From contig JAWAYL010000023.1 in the NCBI GenBank assembly GCA_038818725.1, positions 1 to 17,679 on the forward strand: a DNA stretch of 17,679 bases, read 5' to 3'. The DNA comes from JACIWB01 sp038818725. Its GTDB lineage: Archaea > Thermoplasmatota > E2 > UBA202 > JdFR-43. Below, in pieces: positions 8,179 to 14,615 of the stretch (the stretch's first letter is position 1; every line of letters begins with the position of its first letter). Under the pieces are notes generated by a model. It saw nothing but the letters and a program-made list of their open reading frames with translations, had not been told where the DNA came from and did no database searches. The position numbers were made by a program, and so were the translations under genes.

Positions 8179-8343
8179 ATGGGTTGCTACATATGTGGAG
8201 CCAAAACAAGAAATTTATGCAATCACTGCTATCAACCAATATGCAATGAACATTCCTATTTTATAGAGTCAATTTCCTCCTATTTATGCGAGAGTTGCTA
8301 TAATTCATACATTAATGGCTCTCAAAATGTTATTTGTGAATAA
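8179..8343 (+). CDS. 54-residue zinc-finger (B-box-like) mini-protein
   Basis: From the ATG at 8179 to TAA at 8341-8343 the frame encodes 54 residues starting MGCYICGAKTRNLCNHCYQP. The cysteine/histidine pattern is Cys3-x2-Cys6-x7-Cys14-x2-Cys17-x4-Cys22-x2-His25-x11-Cys37-x2-Cys40. This order (CC, CC, CH, CC) suits two zinc ions in a cross-brace, as in B-box-type fingers. A TATA-like GTTAAATATT at 8151-8160 lies 19-28 bases before the ATG, the same geometry as other leaderless genes here, which supports expression. The last 14 bases overlap the convergent OB-fold gene. Protein-protein or nucleic-acid binding is inferred from the fold type; no specific function can be assigned. Confidence 0.72.
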   Translation: MGCYICGAKTRNLCNHCYQPICNEHSYFIESISSYLCESCYNSYINGSQNVICE

Positions 8344-8968
8344 TTTTGCTGAAACTTGTTGCATATATTTTTCCATTTCTTTTACATACCCATAACAAAA
8401 TAATTTCATTTCCTTCATTTATCTTATTTATCTCCCTTGCCTTTTCATCAAATAAATAAATCTCTTTTCCATCAACAATAATTTTTCTTGAAAATTTTTC
8501 ACAATTTTTATCAATAATTACTCTCGTTGGAAATTTTTTCTCAATTTTTCCTTTAATGCAGAAAATTCCATCTTTCTCTCCAAACTCAATTCTTGTCTCA
8601 ATTTTTTTATCTATTTTGCTCACCCTTCCAAATTTTCCAACATTTATTTCTAGTCCATATATTCCTTTTTTTGCTATTCCATTTGCTATTCTTATACAAT
8701 CTCCTTCACTTAAATAGTTTAAAATTTTTTTATTCTCATCCCATAGTTTTAGCACACAATGCCCACTTTCATCTCCTATAACAGCAATAGCCTTTTTTTC
8801 ATAAATTTCTCCTTTGCTTTCAATTTTTGCATCTATGGCAACATTTCCTTCTGCCTCCATTATCTTTTTCCTTTCAATTAATCTATTTTTCTCCATTAAA
8901 AGCAGTTTTGCAACATCTTCATCTATAAGCCAATCAAATTTTTCCATCTCCGCCTTTATTTCATCCAC
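8330..8968 (-). CDS. OB-fold nucleic-acid-binding protein, RPA-like
   Basis: A 212-residue protein. An N-terminal helical part (about residues 1-38, rich in Glu/Lys) precedes an OB-fold domain with VIGDESGHCVLKLWDE (about 63-78), SEGDCIRIANGIAKKG and GLEINVGKFGRVSKID. This reads like the ssDNA-binding OB domain of archaeal RPA/replication factor A proteins, in which the L-x-L-W-D strand is conserved. The second half (about 120-212) is beta-rich and may be a second, divergent OB fold. I see no zinc finger. The first codon is GTG (8968-8966), with an AT-rich TATA-like stretch about 18-28 bases upstream; an ATG at 8947 is an alternative. A role in ssDNA binding in replication or repair is inferred; it could be an accessory RPA subunit. 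Confidence 0.72.
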   Translation of the reverse strand: MDEIKAEMEKFDWLIDEDVAKLLLMEKNRLIERKKIMEAEGNVAIDAKIESKGEIYEKKAIAVIGDESGHCVLKLWDENKKILNYLSEGDCIRIANGIAKKGIYGLEINVGKFGRVSKIDKKIETRIEFGEKDGIFCIKGKIEKKFPTRVIIDKNCEKFSRKIIVDGKEIYLFDEKAREINKINEGNEIILLWVCKRNGKIYATSFSKIIHK

Positions 8969-9021
8969 AAAGCTATGGCAATGATATTTTTTATTTTTTC
9001 TAAATTTTCTGCTTTGTTGAA

Positions 9022-9325
9022 GGGGATAAAAATGCGAGAAATTGGAAGGAATATAATGAATAGTTGGTAAGAAGAGGAGAATTTTACATATCTCTAGATT
9101 TTATGGAAACATGGGATGAGGAACTAGAGGAAATGAATTACAAAAAGAGAGGAAGACCCTATAAATTTCCAGAATCTTTCATGACATTTCTTGCCTTTGT
9201 TCATATCGCTTTTCTTCCATTTCGTCAAAACGCCTCTACTAAGGCAAGAGGGTCCAAATATGGACAAAGATGGGCTGCAGAGACATTCTTATCAGGAGTT
9301 AAAAGAATATTTGGAGAAACAACTA
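9022..9325 (+). pseudogene. Remnant of a DDE transposase (IS5-like), internally deleted
   Basis: Reading 9022 onward gives an N-terminal transposase segment (RNWKEYNE, stop TAG at 9061-9063, LVRRGEFYISLDF, METWDEELEEMN, KRGRPYKFPESFMTFLAFVH). It then jumps to pieces of a transposase C-terminus (NASTKARGS, then YGQRWAAETFLSGVKRIFGE). Such transposases are normally around 300 residues. The central catalytic core holding the Asp residues is missing, apparently by two deletions, and the start codon is also lost. From memory the segments resemble archaeal IS5-group transposases; the exact family is uncertain. The same frame stays open into the downstream transporter gene, giving a misleading 199-residue reading. 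No clear terminal inverted repeats or target duplication could be seen. Confidence 0.75.
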
Positions 9326-9411
9326 AAACAAAGACTAAAGAACCTTTCACTAATTGTTCAACAAAGCATAAATTTTCAAAAAGATATTTAACTATTAAGA
9401 ACTACATTTTC

Positions 9412-9663
9412 ATGAGCCCCACAATAATTGGATTATTTGCTGCAACTCTTACAACAATCTCTTTCATCCCTCAAGCTATAAAAACATTTAGGCTGCGCCG
9501 GGCGGAGGATATTTCGCTTGCGATGTATGTTTTGTTTTGCAATGGCATATTCCTCTGGCTTATCTATGGTATATTGATAAAAGATTTTCCAATAATTTTG
9601 GCAAATTCAATCACGCTTGTTTTATCCCTAACTATTCTTTTTTTCAAAATAAAGTATGGATAG
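9412..9663 (+). CDS. SemiSWEET-type (PQ-loop, MtN3-like) small transporter
   Basis: An 83-residue protein with three transmembrane helices, about residues 5-23, 36-55 and 60-78. The PQ motif (SFIPQAIKTF) is at the end of the first helix, and AMYVLFCNGIFLWLIYG forms the second. This is the single three-helix bundle of SemiSWEETs, which dimerise to carry sugars passively across the membrane; substrate is not predictable here. I placed the start at the ATG at 9412, MSPTIIGLFAATL. The family begins there, and AGATATTTAAC (9382-9392) provides a TATA element about 20-30 bases upstream. The open frame continuing upstream is transposase debris. It lies 33 bases before the padR-like gene. Confidence 0.85.
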   Translation: MSPTIIGLFAATLTTISFIPQAIKTFRLRRAEDISLAMYVLFCNGIFLWLIYGILIKDFPIILANSITLVLSLTILFFKIKYG

Positions 9664-9670
9664 AAATTTT

Positions 9671-9688
9671 ATATATCATTTGATATAT
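9671..9688. promoter_or_regulatory. Palindromic operator at the padR promoter
   Basis: A perfect 8-base inverted repeat with a 2-base spacer, ATATATCA-TT-TGATATAT, lies 9-26 bases before the padR ATG. Its left arm overlaps the TATA-like sequence TTTTATATAT (9667-9676). The half-site TTGATAT recurs at 9692-9698, touching the start codon. Dimeric PadR proteins bind such AT-rich dyads, so this is a likely site where the regulator represses its own operon by blocking the TATA box or transcription start. The assignment is an inference from position and symmetry. Confidence 0.65.
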
Positions 9689-9696
9689 CTTTTGAT

Positions 9697-10149
9697 ATGT
9701 TTGAAGATTTAAAAATAAAAGAAGCAATAAAACTGATGCTTTTAAGCTACATGAAGGAAAGAAAAATGCATGGATATGCTCTTATGAAAAAAATTTCAGA
9801 GGATAGAGGAAAAAAGACAAGCACTGGCATTATTTATCCATTGCTTGCTGAGCTTGAAAAAAATGGCTTAATAAAATCTGAAAAAGATAAAAAGAATAAG
9901 AAATTTTATAAGATAACAATGAAAGGTTTAAGCTACTTGAATAGAAGGAAAGAAAAATTGAAAGAGATAGTTAAGCATATGAATAAAATAAGAGAATTTG
10001 AAAAAATGGGTGCAGATGAGTTGAGAGATGCGTTAAGAATTGCATTTATTAAATTTGATAGTTTAAATGAGAAACAGAAAAAAAGAATATCAAAAATTAT
10101 TAAAAATGCATCAAAAGAAATTAAATATATAGTTGAATTTGGTGAGTAA
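9697..10149 (+). CDS. PadR-family transcriptional regulator
   Basis: A 150-residue PadR regulator. The winged-helix domain occupies about residues 8-90: LMLLSYMKERKMHGYALMKK, then STGIIYPLLAELEKNGLI (recognition helix) and KKFYKITMKGLSYL (wing). A Lys/Glu-rich helical C-terminus (about 85-150) would form the dimer or effector part. The gene leads an operon: its TAA ends one base before the ABC-transporter ATP-binding gene, whose Shine-Dalgarno GGTGAG lies inside the padR 3' end. PadR regulators often sit with, and repress, drug-efflux ABC genes and are released by the exported compound. The palindrome at its own promoter fits autoregulation. The effector is unknown. Confidence 0.9.
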   Translation: MFEDLKIKEAIKLMLLSYMKERKMHGYALMKKISEDRGKKTSTGIIYPLLAELEKNGLIKSEKDKKNKKFYKITMKGLSYLNRRKEKLKEIVKHMNKIREFEKMGADELRDALRIAFIKFDSLNEKQKKRISKIIKNASKEIKYIVEFGE

Positions 10150-10150
10150 A

Positions 10151-11107
10151 ATGCAGGCAATAGTTGTTGAAAATTTAACAAAAAAATTTGGCGATATTGT
10201 TGCAGTAAATAATATTTCATTTAAAGTGAATAAAGGAGAAATTTTTTCATTTCTAGGTCCAAATGGAGCAGGAAAAACAACAACAATTCATATTCTTGTA
10301 ACAATTTTAAAGCCTACATCTGGAAATGCTTTTGTTGCTGGATATGATGTTTTAAAAGAGGCAAAAGAAGTAAGGAAAAGGATAGGTATAGTTTTTCAAG
10401 AGCCAAGTTTGGATACAAATTTAACTGCATATGAAAATCTCTATATTCATGGAGGAATTTATGGTTATTATGGCAATCAATTGAAAAGTAAGATAGATGA
10501 GTTACTCAAATTTGTTGAATTGGAAAATTTTAAAAATAAGGTTGTTAAAACATTCAGCGGAGGAATGGCGAGGCGGCTGGAGGTAGCGAAGGCTTTGATC
10601 CATGAGCCAGAAATTCTTTTTTTGGATGAACCAACAATCGGGCTTGACCCACAGACAAGAGCTAGGATATGGGATTATATAGAAAAGCTTAGAGATGAAA
10701 AGGAAATAACAATATTTCTTACAACCCACTATATGGAAGAGGCTGAACAGCTTTCTGATAGGATAGCAATAATAGATAATGGAAAAATAGTTGCTTACGA
10801 TACTCCAGAAAATCTTAAAAGCATGATTGGCGAGGATATTATTTACATAAATGCTGAGCCTCTGGAATGTTTTGATGGAGATTTTGCAAATGATTGCAAA
10901 ATTTTGGAAGATGGAAGAATTAAGATAAGTGTTAATAATGCAAGTTCAGCAATTCCAAAAATTTTTGAAATAGCACAGAAGAAAGGAATAAAAATAAAGA
11001 ATATAGCCTATCACAAACCAACTCTTAATGATGTTTTTATTCATCTTACTGGAAAGGAATTAAGGGATAAAGAAAATTCCTCGCCAAAAATAAGGAGGAG
11101 ATTTTAA
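10151..11107 (+). CDS. ABC-2 exporter ATP-binding protein (DrrA-like)
   Basis: A 318-residue ATPase of the daunorubicin-resistance/ABC-2 type. Walker A is GPNGAGKTT (36-44); the Q-loop is in GIVFQEPSLD; the ABC signature is FSGGMARR (135-142); Walker B is ILFLDEPT (155-162); and the switch His is His193 in LTTHYMEEAE. A C-terminal extension (about 215-318) with HKPTLNDVFIHLTG is the regulatory domain typical of DrrA/CcmA-like exporters. The ATG at 10151 has GGTGAG upstream and follows the padR stop by one base. Its stop shares one base with the permease ATG (TAATG). It powers export by the next-gene permease; natural products, lipids or drugs are possible cargo. The codons over the signature motif are notably GC-rich. 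Confidence 0.93.
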   Translation: MQAIVVENLTKKFGDIVAVNNISFKVNKGEIFSFLGPNGAGKTTTIHILVTILKPTSGNAFVAGYDVLKEAKEVRKRIGIVFQEPSLDTNLTAYENLYIHGGIYGYYGNQLKSKIDELLKFVELENFKNKVVKTFSGGMARRLEVAKALIHEPEILFLDEPTIGLDPQTRARIWDYIEKLRDEKEITIFLTTHYMEEAEQLSDRIAIIDNGKIVAYDTPENLKSMIGEDIIYINAEPLECFDGDFANDCKILEDGRIKISVNNASSAIPKIFEIAQKKGIKIKNIAYHKPTLNDVFIHLTGKELRDKENSSPKIRRRF

Positions 11108-11871
11108 TGAGAGCTTTCCTTAGCATGGTTTATAGGCAAATAAAAAGATTCTGGCGTGGTAAATCAAGGGTTGCGGGTGCGATAATAAATCCTCTCATAT
11201 GGCTTGTTTTCTTTGGGCTTGGATGGAGCAAGGTTTTTGAATCACCTTTTGCAAAGCAGATTTTTGGAGGAATTGATTATATTTCATTTCTTGCTCCAGG
11301 ATTGATGACAATGGGTTTATTTACCGCTTCCTTTATAAGTGGTGTTACTGTTATATGGGATAAACAATTTGGATTTTTGAAGGAAACACTTGTTGCTCCT
11401 GCCTCAAGAAAAAGCATAATTGCTGGACGAATAATTGGAGATGCTTTCATTTCCTTAATTCAAGGCTTTATAATACTTTTATTCACTTTTCCGCTTGCAA
11501 AATCTCTTAAAATAAGTGGCTTTGCTCCAGTTTTGCTTGTTGGTTTCATTCTTTCAATTGCAATTTCATCACTTGGAGTTAGTTTATCTCTCAAAATGGC
11601 GAGCATGGAAGGATTTCAGATGATAATGATGGTTATAATGATGCCATTGATTTTTCTAAGTGGAGCAATTTATCCTATTGATACAATGCCAAAATGGATG
11701 CAATATTTTGCTCGTGTTAATCCTTTAACTTATGCAGTTGATGCATCTCGCAACCTTCTTTTAGGAATTTCAAAATTCTCCTTGCTCCTTGATTTCTCTA
11801 TACTATCAATAATAGCAATAATTTTCCTCGCAACAGCAATGCTTCTTTTTGAAAGAGCAACAATTGAGTAG
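11107..11871 (+). CDS. ABC-2 type exporter permease (DrrB-like)
   Basis: A 254-residue ABC-2 membrane protein with an N-terminal cytoplasmic helix and six predicted transmembrane segments, roughly at 25-45, 58-80, 105-128, 136-156, 172-192 and 226-248. Family landmarks are FLAPGLMTMGLF near residue 60, LKETLVAPASR in the cytoplasmic loop, and LIFLSGAIYPIDTMP followed by VNPLTYAVDASR. It forms the channel of the exporter driven by the preceding ATPase. The ATG overlaps the ATPase stop by one base, so translation is coupled. Its TAG stop ends directly against the 3' base of the convergent tRNA-Ser, with no spacer. Confidence 0.92.
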   Translation: MRAFLSMVYRQIKRFWRGKSRVAGAIINPLIWLVFFGLGWSKVFESPFAKQIFGGIDYISFLAPGLMTMGLFTASFISGVTVIWDKQFGFLKETLVAPASRKSIIAGRIIGDAFISLIQGFIILLFTFPLAKSLKISGFAPVLLVGFILSIAISSLGVSLSLKMASMEGFQMIMMVIMMPLIFLSGAIYPIDTMPKWMQYFARVNPLTYAVDASRNLLLGISKFSLLLDFSILSIIAIIFLATAMLLFERATIE

Positions 11872-11953
11872 CGCTGGGAGCAGGATTCGAACCTGCGATG
11901 GCTTGCGCCAAGCGGCTCTCGAGGCCGCCGCCTTTCCGCTAGGCTATCCCAGC
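11872..11953 (-). tRNA. tRNA-Ser (anticodon CGA)
   Basis: Read on the minus strand, the acceptor stem pairs GCTGGGA with TCCCAGC, with discriminator G at 11872. The D stem is GCCT/AGGC. The anticodon stem GCGGC/GCCGC encloses the loop CTCGAGA, so the anticodon is CGA, reading UCG. A long variable arm (TGGC-GCAA-GCCA) marks a class-II serine tRNA. The T stem-loop is GCAGG-TTCGAAT-CCTGC. There is no intron and no encoded CCA. A TATA-like element on the minus strand at about 11973-11982 gives a normal promoter spacing. Confidence 0.96.
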
Positions 11954-11989
11954 ATAATTTTAATATTTGTGATTTTTATTAACCTTACT
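11954..11989. promoter_or_regulatory. 36-base divergent promoter between tRNA-Ser and the ubiquitin-fold gene
   Basis: Only 36 bases separate the 5' end of tRNA-Ser (-) from the ATG at 11990 (+). TTTAATATTT (11958-11967) lies 23-32 bases before the ATG. On the other strand TTAATAAAAA (11982-11973) lies 20-29 bases before the tRNA start. The two TATA-like boxes face apart within the same short spacer, so simultaneous use is probably constrained. Confidence 0.5.
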
Positions 11990-12187
11990 ATGGAAGTTGA
12001 GATTGAGACAAGAGAAGGAAAAAAGAAGGTTGAGATAAGAGAAGATGCTAGCGGGGAGGATTTGCTTTCCTTGCTTGGAATTTTGCCAGATTCATGCCTT
12101 ATAGTTGTTGATGGTAAGCCTGTGCCTTATACTGAGAGAATAAGAGGGAAAAAAATAAAAATAATAAATGTTGCTACTGGTGGATAG
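11990..12187 (+). CDS. ThiS/MoaD/SAMP-like ubiquitin-fold sulfur carrier or protein modifier
   Basis: A 65-residue beta-grasp protein starting MEVEIETREGKKKVEI and ending KIKIINVATGG. The C-terminal Gly-Gly is the adenylated and thiocarboxylated tail of ThiS, MoaD, Urm1 and archaeal SAMP proteins. The segment SCLIVVDGKPVPYTERI fits the last strands of the ThiS/MoaD fold. It could carry sulfur for thiamine, molybdopterin or tRNA thiolation, or tag proteins; the sequence does not decide. The start is the ATG at 11990 with a TATA element 23-32 bases upstream. The open frame extends upstream into the antisense of tRNA-Ser but that part cannot be coding. The last base of its TAG stop is base 1 of tRNA-Glu. 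No partner E1 enzyme lies in the window. Confidence 0.85.
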   Translation: MEVEIETREGKKKVEIREDASGEDLLSLLGILPDSCLIVVDGKPVPYTERIRGKKIKIINVATGG

Positions 12188-12259
12188 CTCCCGTGGTGTA
12201 GCGGCCAATCATATCGGCCTCTCGAGCCGAAGACCCGGGTTCAAATCCCGGCGGGAGCA
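12187..12259 (+). tRNA. tRNA-Glu (anticodon CTC)
   Basis: The acceptor stem GCTCCCG/CGGGAGC has discriminator A at 12259. The anticodon stem TCGGC/GCCGA holds the loop CTCTCGA, so the anticodon is CTC, reading GAG. The T arm is CCGGG-TTCAAAT-CCCGG. The overall sequence is like archaeal tRNA-Glu. There is no intron and no encoded CCA. Base 1 (G12187) is also the last base of the upstream gene's stop codon. An A/T-rich stretch ATAAAAATAA (12155-12164), inside that gene, sits 23-32 bases upstream and could be the tRNA's own TATA box. Confidence 0.96.
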
Positions 12260-12312
12260 CTAAAATTCTAACTAAAAGAAAAGTTCTATAAAGCATCGCT
12301 TTCATTTATTCT

Positions 12313-13221
12313 ATGGACTTTTTTGGAGAAGATGAAAATAAAGATAATATGCCTAAACTAAGCGAGGGAGCAATTAAGCATATTGTGGCAATCGCATCTT
12401 GCAATACCGCGGGAAATGGTTTATGAAAATAGGATAGAGGGGGCAATGGAATTGTTGAAAGAAGCGGATGATGTTTTCTCATCAGTTGCATCTGTAGCCT
12501 TTATTGCAGGAAAAAAAGAACTTGCATTTGAAATGGTGGAATATATTAAGGATGCCCATCTAAAAATACATAGATTGTTACAATTTTCAAATCTTTTGTG
12601 GAAATCTGGAAATAGTGAAAAGGCATTAGAAATTTTAGAGGATGTAGATAGATGATGCTTTAAATTTGCTTAAAAAATAAAAGATGCAAAAAAGAAAGCA
12701 AATTTATTGGCGGAAATTGTTACATAAAGAAGGGCAAGGAATTGATTAAAAAAGCTGCTAGAATAGCAAGAAAGGTTGAGGATGAAGAGGAAAATTTAGT
12801 GTAATTGGTAAAATAGCAATTATAGCAGCGAAAATTTGAGATAAAACAGAAGCTGAAAGGCTGATAAATGAATGCAATAACTGCTCATGCAATGTTTGAA
12901 AATGGGGACGAAAGATACAAGGAAATAATGTATGAAGTTATAAAGATGGCGAAAGAATTGAAAAAGAAAGAAAGGTTTTATTATTATATGGATGGAGTTC
13001 ATAAAATAATTGTGGAAGTGATGCTTGAAATCGGGAAATTAGATGATGTATTAAATTTTATAGATGAAATGGAAGAAAAGGAATTAATTTATTCTTACTT
13101 GATAGATTTTTTGATAGATAAAAATAGATTGGATGCAATGAAAGTTGCAGAATTTTTCAATGATAAAATAGAAAAAGAAAAAATATTAAAATTTAAAAAT
13201 AGTTTTTGGCAAGAATTATAA
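12313..13221 (+). pseudogene. Decayed alpha-helical (TPR-like) repeat protein gene
   Basis: Continuous protein-like sequence is spread over several frames. MDFFGEDENKD and AIKHIVAIAS start at 12313. A different frame (to 12655) gives REMVYENRIEGAMELLKEA, ELAFEMVEYIKDAH and KSGNSEKALEILEDV. After 12656 come DALNLLKK, KDAKKKANLLAEIV, KKGKELIKKAARIARKVEDE, IGKIAIIAAKI and DKTEAERLINE, each needing a frameshift or stop read-through. The last 117 residues (12868-13221) stay open. The repeated pattern of short amphipathic helices (KALEIL-type) resembles TPR-like repeat proteins common in archaea. At least five lesions, several next to A-runs, indicate a decayed gene. Clustered indel errors are the alternative, but neighbouring genes are intact. 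TATA-like TTCTATAAAGC (12284-12294) still precedes the start. Function unknown. Confidence 0.72.
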
Positions 13222-13241
13222 ATAATTTCTAAATTAAAGGT

Positions 13242-14615
13242 ATGAATTTCAAAAAATTGTTGGTTGCGGTGCTAATTCCTCTTTTTATTCCATTAACTGA
13301 AAATAATTCTGAAATTCCAGATTGGGCTGATGGATATTTTTATGGAGAAGTAAAAATAATGAATAAGGTTATTGGAGAAGTTGAAGGATATATACGCTTG
13401 GCTAGAAACGATTTCAGCGGAAATATTTCAGGATTATTTAAAGGAAAGAAAGAAATTAAATTTGAAGGATTTTTTTATAAAAATGTTATTTTCTGTAAGC
13501 CATTTTTTGGAATTTTAAAAAGAGATGAAAAGAAATTTCACGTATCCATTTTTGGAATTAAGGTAGATGGAGAATATTATGCTTCATTTCTTCCAAAACC
13601 GAAAGGAAATTATAGCATTGGCATTAAAGAGATTTATCTTATAGATTATGAAAGAGATGAAAAACTTACACAAAGGGAGGATGATAAAAGAGAAATGATG
13701 CTTTATTTATGGTATCCAACTGAAGAAAGAGAAGGAAAAAGATATGAATATATGGGCGAGCAAACATTTAGATGGCTTTTAAAACAATCTTATCTTTTCT
13801 GGATTCCAGAAAATGGATATGAATATGTAAAAACTCATTCTTTCATAAATGCAAGCTTTGCGGAAGGAAAATTTCCTCTTATAATATTCTCACATGGCTA
13901 CAGAGGATATCCATCAATGTATACTTCAATGATTGAAGAAATTGTGAGCCATGGTTTTATAGTTGCAGGCATATGCCATCCATATGTTGCTGGCATAACA
14001 GTATTTCCAGATGGAAGGGTAATAGAAGTAGAGGATTTATCTCAATATAATGAAAGTTATAGAAAGTGGTGGTTAGAAACAGCTTTTAATGAAGTAATAG
14101 GGGACATAACCTATACAATAGATTATCTTCTTAAGGAATTTCCCGAAAATATAGATAAAGAAAATATAGGGATATATGGGCATTCATTTGGTGGAGGTGC
14201 GGCCCTAGCTATGTGCGGCAGCGAGCGAATAAAGGCGGGGCTTGCTCTGGATGGCTATTTTAGAAGCAGTAAAGGGGAGAAGCCATTTTTCATGTTTTTT
14301 GTTGAAGAAAGATTTGAAGAGGATGAATTTTTGCAGGGATTATGGGAAAATACAAGCGTAGGATATGTAGCTATTGTGAATGGCTCCGGTCATTATGATT
14401 ATACTGATTTGCCTGTTTTGCTTCCCCATTTTGCTCCAAATATTCCAAAATATCTTATCCCTGGATTTGGAAAAATAGGTGGAAAAAGATTGGTTAATAT
14501 TGTGAATAAATTTACTCTTGCATTTTTTGATGTATATCTTAAAGGGAAGAATATTGAAGAGTTGCTTTCGCTTGAAGACGATTTTGAGGAAGTTTTATTT
14601 TATTATAAATTTTAA
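13242..14615 (+). CDS. Exported PAF-acetylhydrolase-like alpha/beta hydrolase (lipase/esterase)
   Basis: A 457-residue protein with an N-terminal hydrophobic signal (LLVAVLIPLFIPL, about 6-18). A beta-rich region (about 30-120) precedes an alpha/beta-hydrolase domain similar to plasma platelet-activating-factor acetylhydrolase. Landmarks are MLYLWYPTE (153-161), FPLIIFSHGYRGYPSMY (211-227), the nucleophile elbow GHSFGG (Ser315), an acid in LALDGYF (Asp337) and the base in GSGHYDYTD (His384). These enzymes cleave short or oxidised acyl ester lipids. An archaeon with ether lipids would use it on lipids from other organisms, which is my inference. TTATAAATAA (13216-13225) lies 17-26 bases before the ATG. 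It converges on the metalloprotease gene with a 4-base overlap. A GC-rich patch (39 of 60 bases, 14191-14250) follows the nucleophile motif. Confidence 0.85.
   Translation: MNFKKLLVAVLIPLFIPLTENNSEIPDWADGYFYGEVKIMNKVIGEVEGYIRLARNDFSGNISGLFKGKKEIKFEGFFYKNVIFCKPFFGILKRDEKKFHVSIFGIKVDGEYYASFLPKPKGNYSIGIKEIYLIDYERDEKLTQREDDKREMMLYLWYPTEEREGKRYEYMGEQTFRWLLKQSYLFWIPENGYEYVKTHSFINASFAEGKFPLIIFSHGYRGYPSMYTSMIEEIVSHGFIVAGICHPYVAGITVFPDGRVIEVEDLSQYNESYRKWWLETAFNEVIGDITYTIDYLLKEFPENIDKENIGIYGHSFGGGAALAMCGSERIKAGLALDGYFRSSKGEKPFFMFFVEERFEEDEFLQGLWENTSVGYVAIVNGSGHYDYTDLPVLLPHFAPNIPKYLIPGFGKIGGKRLVNIVNKFTLAFFDVYLKGKNIEELLSLEDDFEEVLFYYKF

Noticed and set aside
8969..9021. Terminal inverted repeat or target duplication for the IS remnant
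   Set aside because: Only generic A/T runs are present; no matching ends could be found on the other side of the remnant by eye.
9064..9663. A single 199-residue open frame joining a transposase-like N-terminus to a SemiSWEET
   Set aside because: The first part is an internally deleted transposase with a lost start and an upstream stop. The second part has its own ATG and TATA box at normal spacing and matches the full SemiSWEET length, so the in-frame join is chance.
11849..11989. N-terminal extension of the ubiquitin-fold gene
   Set aside because: It runs through the antisense of tRNA-Ser and over the permease end. The ATG at 11990 gives a full-length fold with a promoter at the right distance.
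11840..12260. tRNA-associated integration site (att) of a mobile element
   Set aside because: I found no partial copy of either tRNA 3' end nearby and no integrase gene in the window.
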